NCBI GenBank assembly: GCA_964006375.1
Contig: OZ023267.1
Span: forward strand, 27,092,739-27,156,738
Source of the DNA: Tillus elongatus
Lineage: Eukaryota; Arthropoda; Insecta; Coleoptera; Cleridae
Length of the DNA stretch: 64,000 nt
Reading direction: 5' to 3'
Part shown: in pieces, positions 37,447-50,499 of the stretch
Layout: each line of letters opens with the position of its first letter
Numbering within the stretch: the first letter of the stretch is position 1
Position numbers and translations under genes: made by a program
Notes under the pieces: generated by a model
The model's input: only the letters and a program-made list of their open reading frames with translations
Told to the model about the DNA's origin: nothing
Database searches by the model: none

Positions 37447-37786
37447 TAAAGAAGTCAAAGAAAATAAATTTAACGATTCTTTCAAAAAAGTTGTAATAAG
37501 ATAACGGGTTGATGTATGTCGATATTTTCGTTGTATATAGACTGCTTTTATACTGTTATTGTTGAGTTATTTTATTGTTGTAACTGTTATCAGAGTTATT
37601 ATAGGCTAGTTCTATTTTTATGTTAAATATTGACATAGATCACATAGACATTTTGAAAGCCTCATCTGTCATCTGTGTTTCATTTTATTTTCAATTTGAT
37701 AAATTTTTTGATCAAAAAATCATATCATAACATAGCAACAGATCTTTATTTGTAGTTGTCATGATTTCGTACTAATTCAATTTTTA

Positions 37787-37829
37787 TCTGTCTGAGAATG
37801 CTGTCAAGCAGCGAAACTATAGTCACAGA
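37787..37829 (+). ncRNA. Hammerhead-type ribozyme motif in Penelope 3' terminal repeat
   Basis: Best copy of five. Stem I TCTGT (37787) pairs with ACAGA (37825); core CTGAGAA plus T; stem II GCTG / CAGC around TCAAG; GAAAC; loop TATA closed by AC / GT (stem III); cleavage triplet GTC at 37822-37824. This is a minimal type I layout with a 2-bp stem III. The core should be CTGANGA, so G8 is A here, and a T follows the core. It may be weak or need dimers. Confidence 0.65.
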
Positions 37830-38062
37830 AATGTTGAAGAACATCCTAGAACATCCGGAATTCGTTAGGGCCACTTGCTCCAGTTAGCTGACGCGCTGGC
37901 TACGTCCTTCAGCTACAAAAAAGAAATCCAACAGTGAAGCCAGAGAAGTAGTCTCCAAGTCTGTATGTAGTATGGACAAGTTTCACCAAGTAAGGGCAAC
38001 AATAATCAATGAATATCTGCAACTATCAAAATAAACTTCATTACCTGTATAATAGTATAAAA

Positions 38063-38985
38063 AGTTCGGGACGCAGCAAGTGCATTATAGTAGTGAATTT
38101 TCATAAGAATTGTACACTGTTAGTAAGGTATATTATTAAAACTAATTCTTTAAATTTAAATGGATCTTGGAGATTGGTTTTAGAGATCCCAGTGATTCCC
38201 AAGCAATTACTTGACGAAATTTCAATTTTCTATAGAGCTAAAAAATTAAAATTTGGTACATATATGTAAATACTGCAAGTCGCTTTAAGAAATTATTGTT
38301 ACAAATTTCATTATAGTTACAAAATTTTCCAGAAAAAAAATAATTATTACAGATTCAGATTAGGGTTGTCGTAAATGACAACTCCGCTGGTTGTTTATTG
38401 TGACATACTTTCATAGCCTGTCCATTTGAAACTTAACTACGAGATTTTGTTTGCAATAGCAGCGGAACCCTTATTTATCTCTCTGACCTTGTCTAATATT
38501 AAAGGCATCCATTTAGAGGTAATTTCAGGTTATATCGTAGATTATTGATTTTTATTTAGTTATAACTCAAGATCTACTGAACCAATTGAGTTAAAATTTG
38601 GTAAGTAGGAGCACTTATATAATATGTACGTACTTGTAAAGCTTTAGTTTAATATTTCTAGTAATTAAGAAGCTATTGCGTTTTCAAGCAGTTTTTTGCA
38701 TTTTTTTTCTAAAAGTATTTGATTGTCAAAACTGTCTAACCAACTCGTCCAAGCTACCAACAAAGTGAAGGGTGATAAAAAAAAAATAGAAAAAAAATAA
38801 CTTTAAAGTCCTCTGGCGGCTAAACTGTGCAACTTTGTATAGAGGTGAGTTGATCTTAATCGACCCAGTTTTGGCTGAAAAATCTGTGGTGGGTCAGTTG
38901 TACATTGAATTCCGGGACAGTCTGTATATAATTTTTCTTAAAGAGTGTATATCGGTTCTATGAAGGTTCACTATCATAACGCATG
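38063..38985 (+). mobile_element. MITE-type ends flanking a divergent body
   Basis: GGGACGCAGCAAGTGCATTATAG at 38068 and, inverted, TTCACTATCATAACGCATG at 38965. The 900-bp interior includes AT-unit-like words (AACTCAAGATCTACTGAACC, AGTTAAAATTTGG) but no (AT)n tract. No coding potential. Confidence 0.55.
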
Positions 38986-39980
38986 ACATTATATTTTAAA
39001 GTAACTAAGAACAGTCTACGTTAACTTGTGAAATTATTTAAAATGTGATCGCCTTGTTTCTAGTAGCCTATTTATTTTTCGAATCGCCTAATGTATTTAT
39101 TATTATTTTCAGTTATTTTATGTAAAGTGCATTAAACAGAGTACAAAACAAGATGTAATTGAGCTATCGAAAGTGTCTTAAAAGTCTGGTAGTTTGAATA
39201 AGATAACAGGTCGGGTAAAGCAATGTTTAAAAAGTTCCTAAATAATCTCGCCGTAAATTGTCTCGTGAACAGAATGTGCCCAATTCAAAACGTCAGTTTC
39301 AATTTCACCCTTATCGTTCCCGGTGTCTGCATGTCCTGTGAAGTTGGAACCTGATAGACAATTAAATTTTCTGTCACTTGTGTGTGATGTGAGATTTTTA
39401 CGGAAATGTATGTTTCCAAACAAAGCAACTTTTCATGTGGACGGGTAAACACGCTTAATCATTCATGATAAGCAAACCCTCACGTTTTTACGAGCAGAAA
39501 CGTGCGTCTGCAAAAATGAATGTTTGTCATAATATTCTTTATATATACTGCTACATTATAGGTGACTTGCTGGGTCACAAATTTCACAACAAATTTGTTT
39601 TATTGTCAGGTACGGGCAAGAGAGTTATCGGTTTAGTTTAAATTTCACTTATTTTGAACACCCTACTGGAGGTCACATACGATGTTTATCAATACTTTAT
39701 TATAGGTATGTATTTGACGAAGTCAAAAGTAAAATACCCACCGTCACTTCTGTATACAGGTGACTTTTTAAAGTATTACAAGAGGATATCTGAAAAACAC
39801 TTTTTTTTTAATTTTGGCGAAATACGGGCGGACATATTCAAACATATTTTTGACATTTATATATCAATTTAGAAGGGGGGTGGCAGTGACTTTGTAGATA
39901 CTTTTTTTTCTTAAATCTGAATCTACGTAAAAACTATCTATGGGTGCAAAAAAAGTTTGGCTTTCGTTTTTCAATTACGG
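38986..39980. other. No recognisable gene
   Basis: AT-rich interval. A 61-codon minus-strand open stretch (39238-39423) has no known domain. Nothing else stands out. Confidence 0.5.
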
Positions 39981-39981
39981 A

Positions 39982-41862
39982 ATTATGATTTATAATGTTA
40001 AAATACAAAAAAGAGTTTCTGTGGTTCTAGCAAAGCTCCTCATAGGAGGTCCAGGCGGCGTGGTGTTGATTCAAGAGCCTTATGTGTTTGGAAGCAAGTT
40101 ACGAGACTTGGAGGAATTGGCTTCAACATCCTCGTTGATGGCGAAGCACAGGAAGAATAACCAAGGACATGCATACTGGCGTCGAGGGATCTGGACGTGA
40201 TTTTGCTGCCGCAGCTCGGGTCCAGTGACGCCACAGCAGCTGCCCTGGAGTATAAATTGAGTAATATTAGGCTTAACGTTCTCATGTGCAGCCTTTATGT
40301 TCCCTACGATCGAAGGGGGCTGCCTCCGTCGGAGCAATTGATGCATATCGTCTATTTCGCGGGGGAGCATGGGCTACAACTGATAATAGACTGCGATGCC
40401 AATTCTCAACACAGATTATGGGGCAGCACAAATACCAACCCACGCGGTGAGGCTCTACTAGAGTACTTGGCTACATAGAGGTACAGCTCCAACGTTTGTC
40501 AATCGTATCCGACAGGAGGTGATCGACATTACGTTAGCGAGCAGAGGAATAACAGAGGATATATCCAACTGGAGGGTGACGGAACACATAACAATGTCTG
40601 ATCATTGTATGATCAGCTTTGAATTGGATGTGGACCATGAGAGCACTTCCCCCGGGAGAAATCCGAGGAAGACCGACTGGGATGCCTATGTAACAGGCCA
40701 CGGAGGGTCGCCGAGGTGCCCAGAGGGGAGAAAACTCTACAGAGGCATTAGATAGTGAGGTTGAGGCCCTAGATGGTAAAATAATGGCAGCCTACGAGGC
40801 CGCGTCACAACTTAGGGGGGAACCGCTCATGAAAGTCACATGGTAGAACAGGGATCTCGCCGTACTACGCGGGCGGACTCGGAGGGCCTTAAACCGAGCC
40901 GTCCGAGGATCGAGTGAAGCGGCCTGGGACGAATTCAGGACAGCCAGAAGGGAGTTTAAGAAGGAATTGCGACGGAGTAAACGAACCAGTTGGAGCGCGT
41001 ACTGCAGGGAAGTCAATTACCTGCCTGACGCAGCCAGGCTGGTCAAAGTACTCAAGCAGGAGGTAGGCAGTAATGTAGGATCCTTAAGGAAACCGGACGG
41101 GAGCTGGACAAGCACCGGTGAGGAGACCTTGCGTCATCACGCAGAAGTTCACCTCGCGGGCGGTGGAGCCGTCACAGGGGCTGCCGACCTGGGTCGATGG
41201 ACGGTCCCGAATGCGGACTGGCAGCTGGCGGAGGGGGTGGTTACGGATGGCTCTATAGCCTGGGCGGTGGGCGAGTTTGCTCTTTTCAAGTCCGCAGGCT
41301 GTGATGGGATTTTTCCGGCACTGCTCCAGAGGGGCCTGGATACACTGCTTCCCAAAATAAGGGAGGTATTCCGGGCCAGCCTAGCGTGGGGCTACGTCCC
41401 AAAGGCCTGGAGCCGGGTTAGGGGGGTCTTCATTCCCAAGCCGGGAAGGGAGGACTACACGCTGGCCAAGGCGTACAAGCTAATCAGCCTTACATCATTC
41501 CTGCTTAAGGCATTAGAAAAGATAGTAGATAGGTTTATGTTGGGAGAGATCCTAAAGGATCACCCCTTCCATAAAGGTCAGCACGCATACCAGCGGGGGA
41601 AGTCGACGGAAAGGGCGCTCCATGCTGTGACGCCGAAGGTGGAAAGGGTCCTACACTACGGGGAGAGCACATTATCTGTGTTATTCGATGTGGAGGGGGC
41701 CTTTGATAAGGCAAGGACGGATACGGTATGTACCGCCCTACAGGGTAAGGGAACGCCGAGGTCTCTAATAAGCTGGGTGGCGAGCATGCTGGGGGACAGG
41801 GGAGTTTCGCTGACCTTAGGGGATCGGGGGCTGGACGTGGGGGTGACGGGCGGCTGCCCTAA
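39982..41862 (+). pseudogene. R1-like non-LTR retrotransposon fragment (endonuclease and part of RT)
   Basis: The apurinic-like endonuclease begins around VVLIQEPYVFGSKLRDLEE (about 40060), continues with the IIDCDANSQHRLWGSTNTNPRGE motif split over the frame (about 40383) and MSDHCMISFEL (about 40595). A linker leads to RT at 40967-41862 with SAGCDGIFPALLQRG, VRGVFIPKPGREDYTLAKAY, HAYQRGKSTERALHAV and motif A VLFDVEGAFDKART. It ends at GGCP (41860), just before the catalytic YADD would come, and then turns into A-rich DNA. Several frameshifts lie in the first half; the last 302 codons are open. Clearly GC-richer than its surroundings. R1 clade is inferred from motif style. Confidence 0.85.
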
Positions 41863-41954
41863 TATTAACATATAAAAATAAATACATTTTTATAACTGTA
41901 ATTAGCAGAAAAAGTAAGAAGAAAAAGAGAAAAGAGAAAAGAAAGAGAAAAAAC

Positions 41955-43282
<1,328 letters not shown>

Positions 43283-43327
43283 AAAAGAAAAAAAACATTG
43301 GTAGATAGGTACACATATATATTATGT

Positions 43328-43890
43328 CTATACTACAAACAGCAGACATCCAGGCAACATACAAACTCCGCAGCCACAGAAAATTATAAGCTTCCCTCCA
43401 AAGCAGCCCCCCTTCAACCTTAGTTTAAAAGCAACAGCTGATGGTGACTTGTAACGATCGGGAACCTTGTTATAAAGATTCGCTATATTATAACAAAAAG
43501 ATCTTTTGAGCAGCTCGGTTCTATGCTGTGGAATTGTCAGCGTTCCCTTACTTCGGATGTTGAGACTGTGGATGTCGGTTCTAAATTTAATTTTATCATA
43601 AAGATATGGGGGTCCGATCATGTATTGCCTTGTGATAAAGACACATACAATGAAGAGTTCTAGTTAAACCGTAGTCTCTCCCTTGAAATCTGCAAATGAA
43701 CTTTGGCTTGTGGGCGCGGTACTTGTTATTCAAAATATGCTTTACAGACGCTGACTTTACACCAGTAGATTCAGAAGTGTTTTGCGTGGACCTTCTAAGG
43801 ACTTTGTAACCTCCCTTAAATAAGGAATTTATACCTCGGTAATAGGAAAGCAGTAGTAGTAATATATGCGGGACCTCAAGTGAACCCAAA
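43328..43890 (-). pseudogene. Non-LTR retrotransposon C-terminal fragment (Jockey/CR1-like)
   Basis: Minus strand, two frames: STGVKSASVKHILNNKYR and LTRTLHCMCLYHKA first, then YLYDKIKFRTDIHSLNIRSK, LTIPQHRTELLKRSFCYNIA and LYNKVPDRYKSPSAVAFK. The H-N-R, PQHRT..KRSF and LYN-LP pattern is the usual tail following RT in this group. No RT domain remains. Confidence 0.7.
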
Positions 43891-43899
43891 TCTGGTCAG

Positions 43900-46360
43900 T
43901 AGTAAGGTCACTATTTCCTATAAGTCCTACCCTAAAAAGTTTTTATCTATCAGATTTATAATTAGCAGGATTAGAAATTCTTTATAAGGTTTGAAGATCT
44001 TATTATTGTTTACTACTTACGCTGTTGTTGTGTTGTTGCATTGCCTGAAGTCTCATAATTATCAGCGCTCCAAACTAGTGCCTAGTGTTAATGTAACAAA
44101 ATATTAAATTTATTCACATGGATTGAATTTTAAATGGTGAACAAAATAAAATTAAATGGTTGGTAATTCTCAAAATGAACATTAATTGTACACAAATAGA
44201 AATCAAATGAATAGCAAGAATTTCAAGAAAAAAATTATTAATTGACATACATGTGACAGAATAATGACATAAATGTGGTTGTATCTTGCTAAATAAATAT
44301 AAGCACTTATATATTGATATATACTAAAAATCAGATACTGTGTGTCTGCAGCTCAAAAGTAAACAAATTATTATGTAAATTATTTGACGTTTGTCAATTA
44401 ACTTGGGTAATTTTATATTTAGATCCTGGACAGTTCTTAGAGTGAGGCTCAATTTAAAAATATATATGTGAATATTTACGTGAAAACTCTATACCAATTT
44501 TTGTAAATAAGTGATATTATAAATAATGCATAAGTTGGATATTTTTACAGACAAGATTCACTAATTACAATTTCAAAAACTGCGTGTTTAAATTTACAAA
44601 AAAAAACTAAACTAACTGATGAGATTTCAGAGATTAAAACAGGAAATTCATAATTATTCTAATAGCAACTCCCTGGCATTGCTCAAAATCTAAACTTGAT
44701 TGAGTGTCTTTGAAAGTTCCGATTATAAACGTTCAGTTGCCAGATGAGTGCATTAGACCAAGTTTGCTAGTTCAGAGAAAAATTCGATTGACTCACCGAA
44801 TATTCTGCCTTGAATTACCTGGTTACTCTATAGGGACGACCTCCAAATTGAATCAAATACTGGTAGCTGACACAAGTTTCAGTGACTCCAACAAGAGAAA
44901 GGAAGCTGGGAAAAACAGTGATGGCTCCCATTGATGGTTACTAGGCCGGTGGATTTATTGTGTCACGTGTATAAAACCATTTGACACCTAGGTCGATATT
45001 CTGAATTCGCTTGTTGGAAACTTCGAGAATCGCAATTTAAACGTCAATTAAAACAGCAAGGCAACAAGTTGAAAAAAATAACCACAACTTAAGTTCCGTT
45101 TTTATGCTAACTATGATGTTTATTTAAACTCGAAAATCACTAAAACACTACAAATAACCACTGAGTATTGTTAGAAGGCAGTATAGGTAACAGAAAGACT
45201 ATTAAAAACTCAGCGTATAAGACAATTCGAGAGACACCTAAAGTCAACGTGTTTACGCCACAGGCGTCAGTGCCAGACTCCCAGAGGTAGAGAGCGTTCT
45301 GCTGCTCCTGACCCCTGCACGACATTTTCAGAGTCATGAGCGTTATTGGCTATGTGCGAGCTCTTTCGCGTCTTCATTCTTCGAACGAGATAAAACGAGA
45401 CCTCCAATCGCTGGCGAAGTCACCGAAGTCTTCTACACACCTCCACAATAATGTACTCGTCCGTTCATTTGCTAATCGGTTTTCTAGATTTCATCATAAT
45501 TACGTCAGATTTTACCTAGAATTTCAGGACAATAGAGATGTTTATTCTCCCCAACAAAATGCATCGTTTTTCAATATTTATATTTCGACGTATATTATAG
45601 GGAGTTCAGTACTCTTCTTACGATAGAGAATTTTTTATCGAATTTTCATCAACATTATTTTGAAACCAAAACTTGAAATATTTAATATAGATAGGGTTTT
45701 TGGTATTATTTATTATGCTTGGGGGTTTTCTAAGTGTTTTTAAACCAGTAATGATTCCACGTAAAAACTGAATCGTTACAACTTCTGTAAGTATCAAAAG
45801 TACTTGTGGCTGATTATCTTCTGTACGTGTGGGTTTTGTACGTGCTTTTTATAACAGTATTTCAGTAACCCTGTTTGTTTGAAATGGTTTAACATTCTAC
45901 TGGTGGTTGAATGGTGAACTTTTTTCGCTGGATGTTTAGTTAAAAATATCTTGCTTACTATATACTCACATTTCAATTTCACTATTATATTAACTATTAG
46001 GAATCCCCGTAAAAACTTTTCATAAACTATTCACCTTTTATAGCAATATTATATTCCTATACTTTTTACCCGCAATGTTCAGCAATGAAACGTGAGATTG
46101 AGGAAAGGAAGTAGGTAGAGGTGAAGCCGATAAATACTAGTTAAATATTAAAGGTAATGTTTTACTTATCATAAATTATTCCGGAATTGCTTCTGGAATT
46201 AAGAAAAGTGGCAACGTATTTCAATGTATACAGAAGTTGTCTAATTTAAGAAACCGCAAATATAGCGGTAGACAACAATATTTTGACATTTATTGTATTA
46301 TGCATTAAAATATCCGTAACTATTATGACTGCTACTGACACAGACCGAATTTAATTTATA
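43900..46360. other. Long interval without recognisable gene
   Basis: About 2.4 kb. Open stretches at 44704-44934, 45140-45337 and 45336-45626 have no domain I recognise. Base composition is more mixed at 45200-45560. No AT-unit or TIR motifs seen. Could be single-copy DNA. Confidence 0.4.
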
Positions 46361-46363
46361 TGA

Positions 46364-47225
46364 ATCATTATAGATAGATAGATACTCTATTCGCACACCA
46401 TAATACACATTCAAGTGCATAGAGCACGTCAGAGTAAAAAAACACACAAAAAACACGAAAATACTACAACAGGCTACAAATGAGTCCATAATCAACCAAT
46501 CAATCCAATCATAAAGTATTAAAATATAAACTTTAAGCGATAAAATTATGTCACAAAACATCTAAAAACTGCAGAAACTATCGCATACATAATATACTCT
46601 TAAATAAAAGCAAATAAAAATACAAGGTGTATATAACCATATATGCAAAACCGAACGCAAAGAGAGCAGACAACACAAAGCAAGTCCAAAAAAGAACATA
46701 ACCCGTCTCACCAAATATCGCTCCTAAAACTAGTCTAGGAACTCTTTTACATCGTAGAAAACTAACTTTTTTAGTCCAATTTTAAACTGTTTTGGTGATA
46801 GTCGTCTCAATTTGACAGGCAACTATTTGAAGATTCTTAGCGAGTATACAACAACACTTCTATGCACCATTGTGCTAGTTGCTTGTGGTAACGTATACTG
46901 TTCATTTAGAACGCATCTATTTAGATAGCTATGGTTAACCGGACACTCACTCAAAACATCCTGGTTTTTCCTGACAAAGCGTGTACTTTCAAATATATAC
47001 AAACTAGGAACAGTCAGAATAAAATGCACCTTGAATATTGTTCTGCTTGATTCGAACGGTTTCATATCAAAAATTTTGCGCAAGCAGGCCTTTTGCAAAA
47101 TGAAGATTCTGGACACTTCGAGAGATACAGCCCAAAAGAGAATTCGATAGCTAAGGCGAGAATGGACGCATGAGAAATAAGCAGCTATACATGCCTTCAG
47201 ATCAACCAGTGTCGATATCATTATT
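46364..47225 (-). pseudogene. Non-LTR retrotransposon 3' end (RT C-terminal region, 3' UTR and GATA tail)
   Basis: Coding remnant 47221-46823: ILFWAVSLEVSRIFILQKAC, RKIFDMKPFESSRTIFK, ILTVPSLYIFESTRFV, then QATSTMVHRSVVVYSLRIFK, the pattern that follows RT in Jockey/CR1-like elements. Downstream on the minus strand a 3' UTR-like region ends in a TATC-type microsatellite (46364-46386), which may be the element's tail. The RT itself is missing (5' truncated). Confidence 0.7.
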
Positions 47226-47410
47226 AGAGCATAACTTCATGACCTAATTTTCGATAACAAAGGTTCAATATGTGCTTTCCAGTTTAGTTGACAGTCGAGT
47301 ACAACAGCGAAGAATTTTACATTGTTTGATATCGTCAAAGCCCCCTCTCCATAACTACGTGGTTCACCAACAAAGTAACCAAACTCTTTATATGCATAAT
47401 ATACCATGAT

Positions 47411-47462
47411 ATACTGCTACTACTACCACTACTAATAAGACTACTACTACTACTTCTACTAA
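47411..47462. repeat. (CTA)n microsatellite
   Basis: About 50 bp of imperfect CTA/ACT triplets. A similar tail occurs at 52224-52243, so it may mark the end of a retroposed element. Confidence 0.8.
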
Positions 47463-47484
47463 ACGAATGAGACAGCGGAGCAGC

Positions 47485-48470
47485 CAGAAAAAATTAGATC
47501 CGGCAAGGCTCCCGGCCTAGACGGCATACAAACAGAGGCCATAAAAAAGCTGGCCGAAATATTTTCACAAGTGCTGCTAAAGTGATGAATGAACTACTCC
47601 GGAGACAAAAATTTTCCCTAGAGTGGAAAATAGCACCGGCTGTGTTGCTTTGGAAAAACGGGAAGCCCTTAGAGCTAGCGTCATCCTTCAGACCTCTCTT
47701 CGTGCTGGATGAGCTAGAAAAACTACTATAACACCTGATCAGTGCCAGGTTAGATCAGTGCTAGAAATGGAAATAGAAGTAGGAGAGGGATTTTCAAAGC
47801 GCCAGCTTGGTTTTCGAATGTAAAGATCCACAATACATGCTGCAATATATGTCACAGAAGGCGCAAAAAAACACAAGCGTGAAATAGTGTGCATTGATCA
47901 CTCTCGATATCAAAAATGCTTTCAACACTGCTATCTGGGGCAAAATCATAGAAACAATGAAAAAAGCACCATCGCTGAGTACTTGATAAACTTCATAAGC
48001 AGTTACTTCTCATACAGAAATATCACCACTGCGAGGGTAAAGACGATGGCTGTTACGACTGGAGTCCTGCAAGGATACATCCTGAGACCTATCCTTTGGA
48101 ATATATTCTATGATCGAATCCTCAAACTAAAAATGGTTGAAGGAGTTGCTCTGGTTGGTAATGCTGATGACCTAGCAATCCTAGTAGATGCATCAGAACA
48201 ATACACACTTAGATTTTGAGTGAGCGAAACGTTAATAAGAGTGGACAAAAGGATGACGGTCAAATAACTCGATCTGGCCCCGGCAAAGACAGATGAGATC
48301 ATCAGAAAGCGTCCAAAAATCAGGGGCAATTTTTCGTTCCACTTAAAGGACAGAATGATAAAATCTGCGATACCCTGGTGTATGTCGAAATAACAATCGG
48401 CGAGTCACTCAATTTTGGTTTGGTTAGCAGATGCGCCAACTGCGCCCCACAAAAAACTTCTACCCATCTC
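47485..48470 (+). pseudogene. Strongly decayed non-LTR reverse transcriptase (R1/LOA-like)
   Basis: Reads GKAPGLDGIQTEAIKKLAE, SLEWKIAPAVLLWKNGKP, then motif A as TLDIKNAFNTAIWGKIIETM, a GVLQG-type motif B followed by ILWNIFYDRILKL, and NADDLAILVDASEQYTL for motif C (FADD to NADD). Frame changes and stops are frequent. It is older than the R1-like fragment at 39982. Clade assignment is tentative. Confidence 0.75.
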
Positions 48471-48887
48471 TTATATCCAGGCTAGTGTGATTATGTTTTA
48501 GGGCCAATGCCATTCCAGTGTATTAGGAAAATTGAGAGCGTAGATGGCCGCTGCTGTCAATAGGCCGCTGTTAGTTGTATGGATCTGTTACCGGCATGAG
48601 TTACGCTGAGGAAGCTGCTCCTGGTCTCACACAGATGAGTATTAAAGCAACCACTTCATCGTGGCAATTCAGTTTAATTGTGTGAATTAATTTTTGTGCC
48701 ATTGTCTACGTGAGTTATCCTTTATGCATGTGCCTTATCTTCAATGTCATTTGAACTTGTGTGACAGATAACGACTGTTAACGTCATTGCCTGCCGGTTC
48801 AATCGTAGACCTGGTGGTCGTCACCGTACCATGACTGCTTGAGTGATTATACTGAGTGCCATTGTGGCCAGTTCAACTTCATTAACT

Positions 48888-49088
48888 GTTATTATTATTT
48901 ATGATCATTGACTTATAGGGTCTTTTACCGCACGATTTGTTATTATTAGTGCTGATTATTGACCTTCAGGATCGTTTACTTGGGCTTGTTAATATTATTG
49001 ATGATTACTGACCTATAGGGCCGGTCATGGACTATTTGTTATTATTATTTATGATCCCTGATCTATAGGGTCGTTTATTAAGATGGTT
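48888..49088 (+). repeat. Four tandem imperfect 50-bp repeats
   Basis: Units start at 48888, 48939, 48988 and 49038, each beginning GTTATTATTA-like and containing TGAC.TATAGGGTC-like words. They lie about 0.8 kb before a primer-binding site and may be U3 enhancer-type repeats of an LTR. Confidence 0.75.
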
Positions 49089-49119
49089 GTTCATCACGAC
49101 ATAAACTCCACGAAGGGGC

Positions 49120-49877
49120 GTCACACCTAAGTGTTTAATTAAGTCAGTTTCACTAGACCAGTGAAGTGCATTATTGTTTACCTTGTGAGAAGTGCTTCAC
49201 GCTTCTTGCAGTTTTATTCTGAAGAGATAACTGACTTCTTACATAAGTAACACTAACTTTAGAACAATAATTTACTGTTCAGGCTCATCAGGCAGATCAT
49301 TTTAACCTGTTTAGGTTATATTACCTTTGTGAAGGATGCGTGAGCTCATTCGCCAGAAATTAAACACCGATGTTAATTAATAGCTGTTGATATTATCTGC
49401 CAGTAGTTACTCATATAGTAGGTGGACATTATTGTATTTATGTCGGTCCCTATTACAATACAGCCTATTGTTATCGTAGCATAATTATATGCCACCGCTG
49501 TATTTACACTGTAAATATATGGGTTATTATTATTTCTGGTGGTATTATTTGCTGAACATACCATTGCTTGTGTTTGTGTCGTTCGAGCTCGCGTTTCGTG
49601 GAGTATTATTGATCTTGATTCTAAGTCACCAAGTCATCATAGTTCCCCGCGTAGGTACTAATGACACCTTGAACCTGGCCACGGGTTGGGGAAAGTGGCT
49701 GGCGCCTAGTAAGTTAAGTCTCTCAGACTTTCATAAACTCAGAGTGTTTATATAACACCCGAACCCCTCTGAGATTTCTCCATGCTTGACCTCTGCTTAG
49801 GCCTCCGCTGCTTATTGAAGAATTGTGGTTTGTTCCATCTCTCTGGTACTTAGTAGCGAACTGTCGTAGCAAAATAA
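49120..49877 (+). repeat. Probable LTR remnant upstream of a primer-binding site
   Basis: Position before the primer-binding site, a TTATATAAC TATA-like word (about 49747) and a GTCGTAGCA end suggest an LTR. The left boundary is not defined and may include the tandem repeats at 48888. No second LTR found. Confidence 0.4.
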
Positions 49878-49895
49878 TGGCGCCCAACGCGGGAC
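49878..49895 (+). other. LTR-retrotransposon primer-binding site (tRNA-Lys type)
   Basis: TGGCGCCCAACGCGGGAC starts with TGG, complementary to the CCA end of a tRNA, and resembles primer sites of gypsy-type elements. A gag-like start follows about 450 bp downstream. Confidence 0.65.
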
Positions 49896-50343
49896 GATTG
49901 TTTTAATTAAGTCTTGTAATTTGGATTACAGTTTTAAATGAAGTAAATTAAATTTATTTGACTGGTGACTTACAAATATTATTTTATAGGGTAAAAGCAT
50001 GGCACAATAATTACTGAGCATATTTATGACCTTTCATAGGTCGTGCAAATTAAATATTTTTGATTTTTAGTAATTTAAATATATTACTTTTGATAGTGAT
50101 ATTTATTGATGATATTTATTGATGAACGTAACCTGATGATGAGTCTTGTTGTTGACCATCGAGCTCTTTAGGGTTATATTGTGATGGCTAGTGTTGTGAC
50201 AGGGAACCAGAAGCTGTGCATGTGTTGTTTGTTCATTTCGACTTGGTCTAGTGTAAGGTGTTTGTGGTTTTGGCACTTTAGGTCTGTTGTTGGAAATTTT
50301 AAGCAGGTAGTCTCCAGTTAGCGGTAAGCTATATTATTTTAAG

Positions 50344-50495
50344 ATGGATGTCGAGAAATTGTCTAGGGACGAACTTGTATATGATCTATCAATTAGAAGT
50401 TAAGCCGATTTGCAGGCTGAGACTGTTAGGTCTATGAGAAGGGAACAACCAATTAGATTGTCCGAACATCTAATCGCTAAAAACGAGCTGTAAAA
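50344..50495 (+). pseudogene. gag: gag start of a gypsy-like element (broken)
   Basis: MDVEKLSRDELVYDLSIRS, a stop, then ADLQAETVRSMRREQPIRLSEHL. The R-DEL-YEL-IRG style start and the E-V-MR motif are usual at the N-terminus of insect gypsy gag proteins. Together with the primer site this marks an LTR-element remnant. No later gag or pol part is readable. Confidence 0.55.
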
Positions 50496-50499
50496 GTAG

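Larger units (their letters stand above)
34338..38011 (+). mobile_element. Penelope-like element with terminal repeats, near complete
   Basis: Direct terminal repeats: about 34790-35070 and 37735-38011, both running through ATCTTTATTTGTAG to AATCAATGAAT. Upstream of the 5' repeat, 34338-34790 is an inverted copy of the element's 3' end (37505-38000). Such inverted partial copies at the 5' side are typical of Penelope elements. The body encodes RT and GIY-YIG. The terminal repeats hold hammerhead-type motifs, as described for this group. The 5' part belongs to the large palindrome; sequence past 35725 is single copy. Confidence 0.85.

Noticed and set aside
41656..41871. Minus-strand open frames overlapping the R1-like RT (also 41149-41355 and 40792-41016)
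   Set aside because: Shadow frames of the GC-rich RT coding strand.
44704..45626. Host gene candidates (open stretches of 65-96 codons)
   Set aside because: No recognised domain, no clear splice structure, and such lengths occur by chance here.
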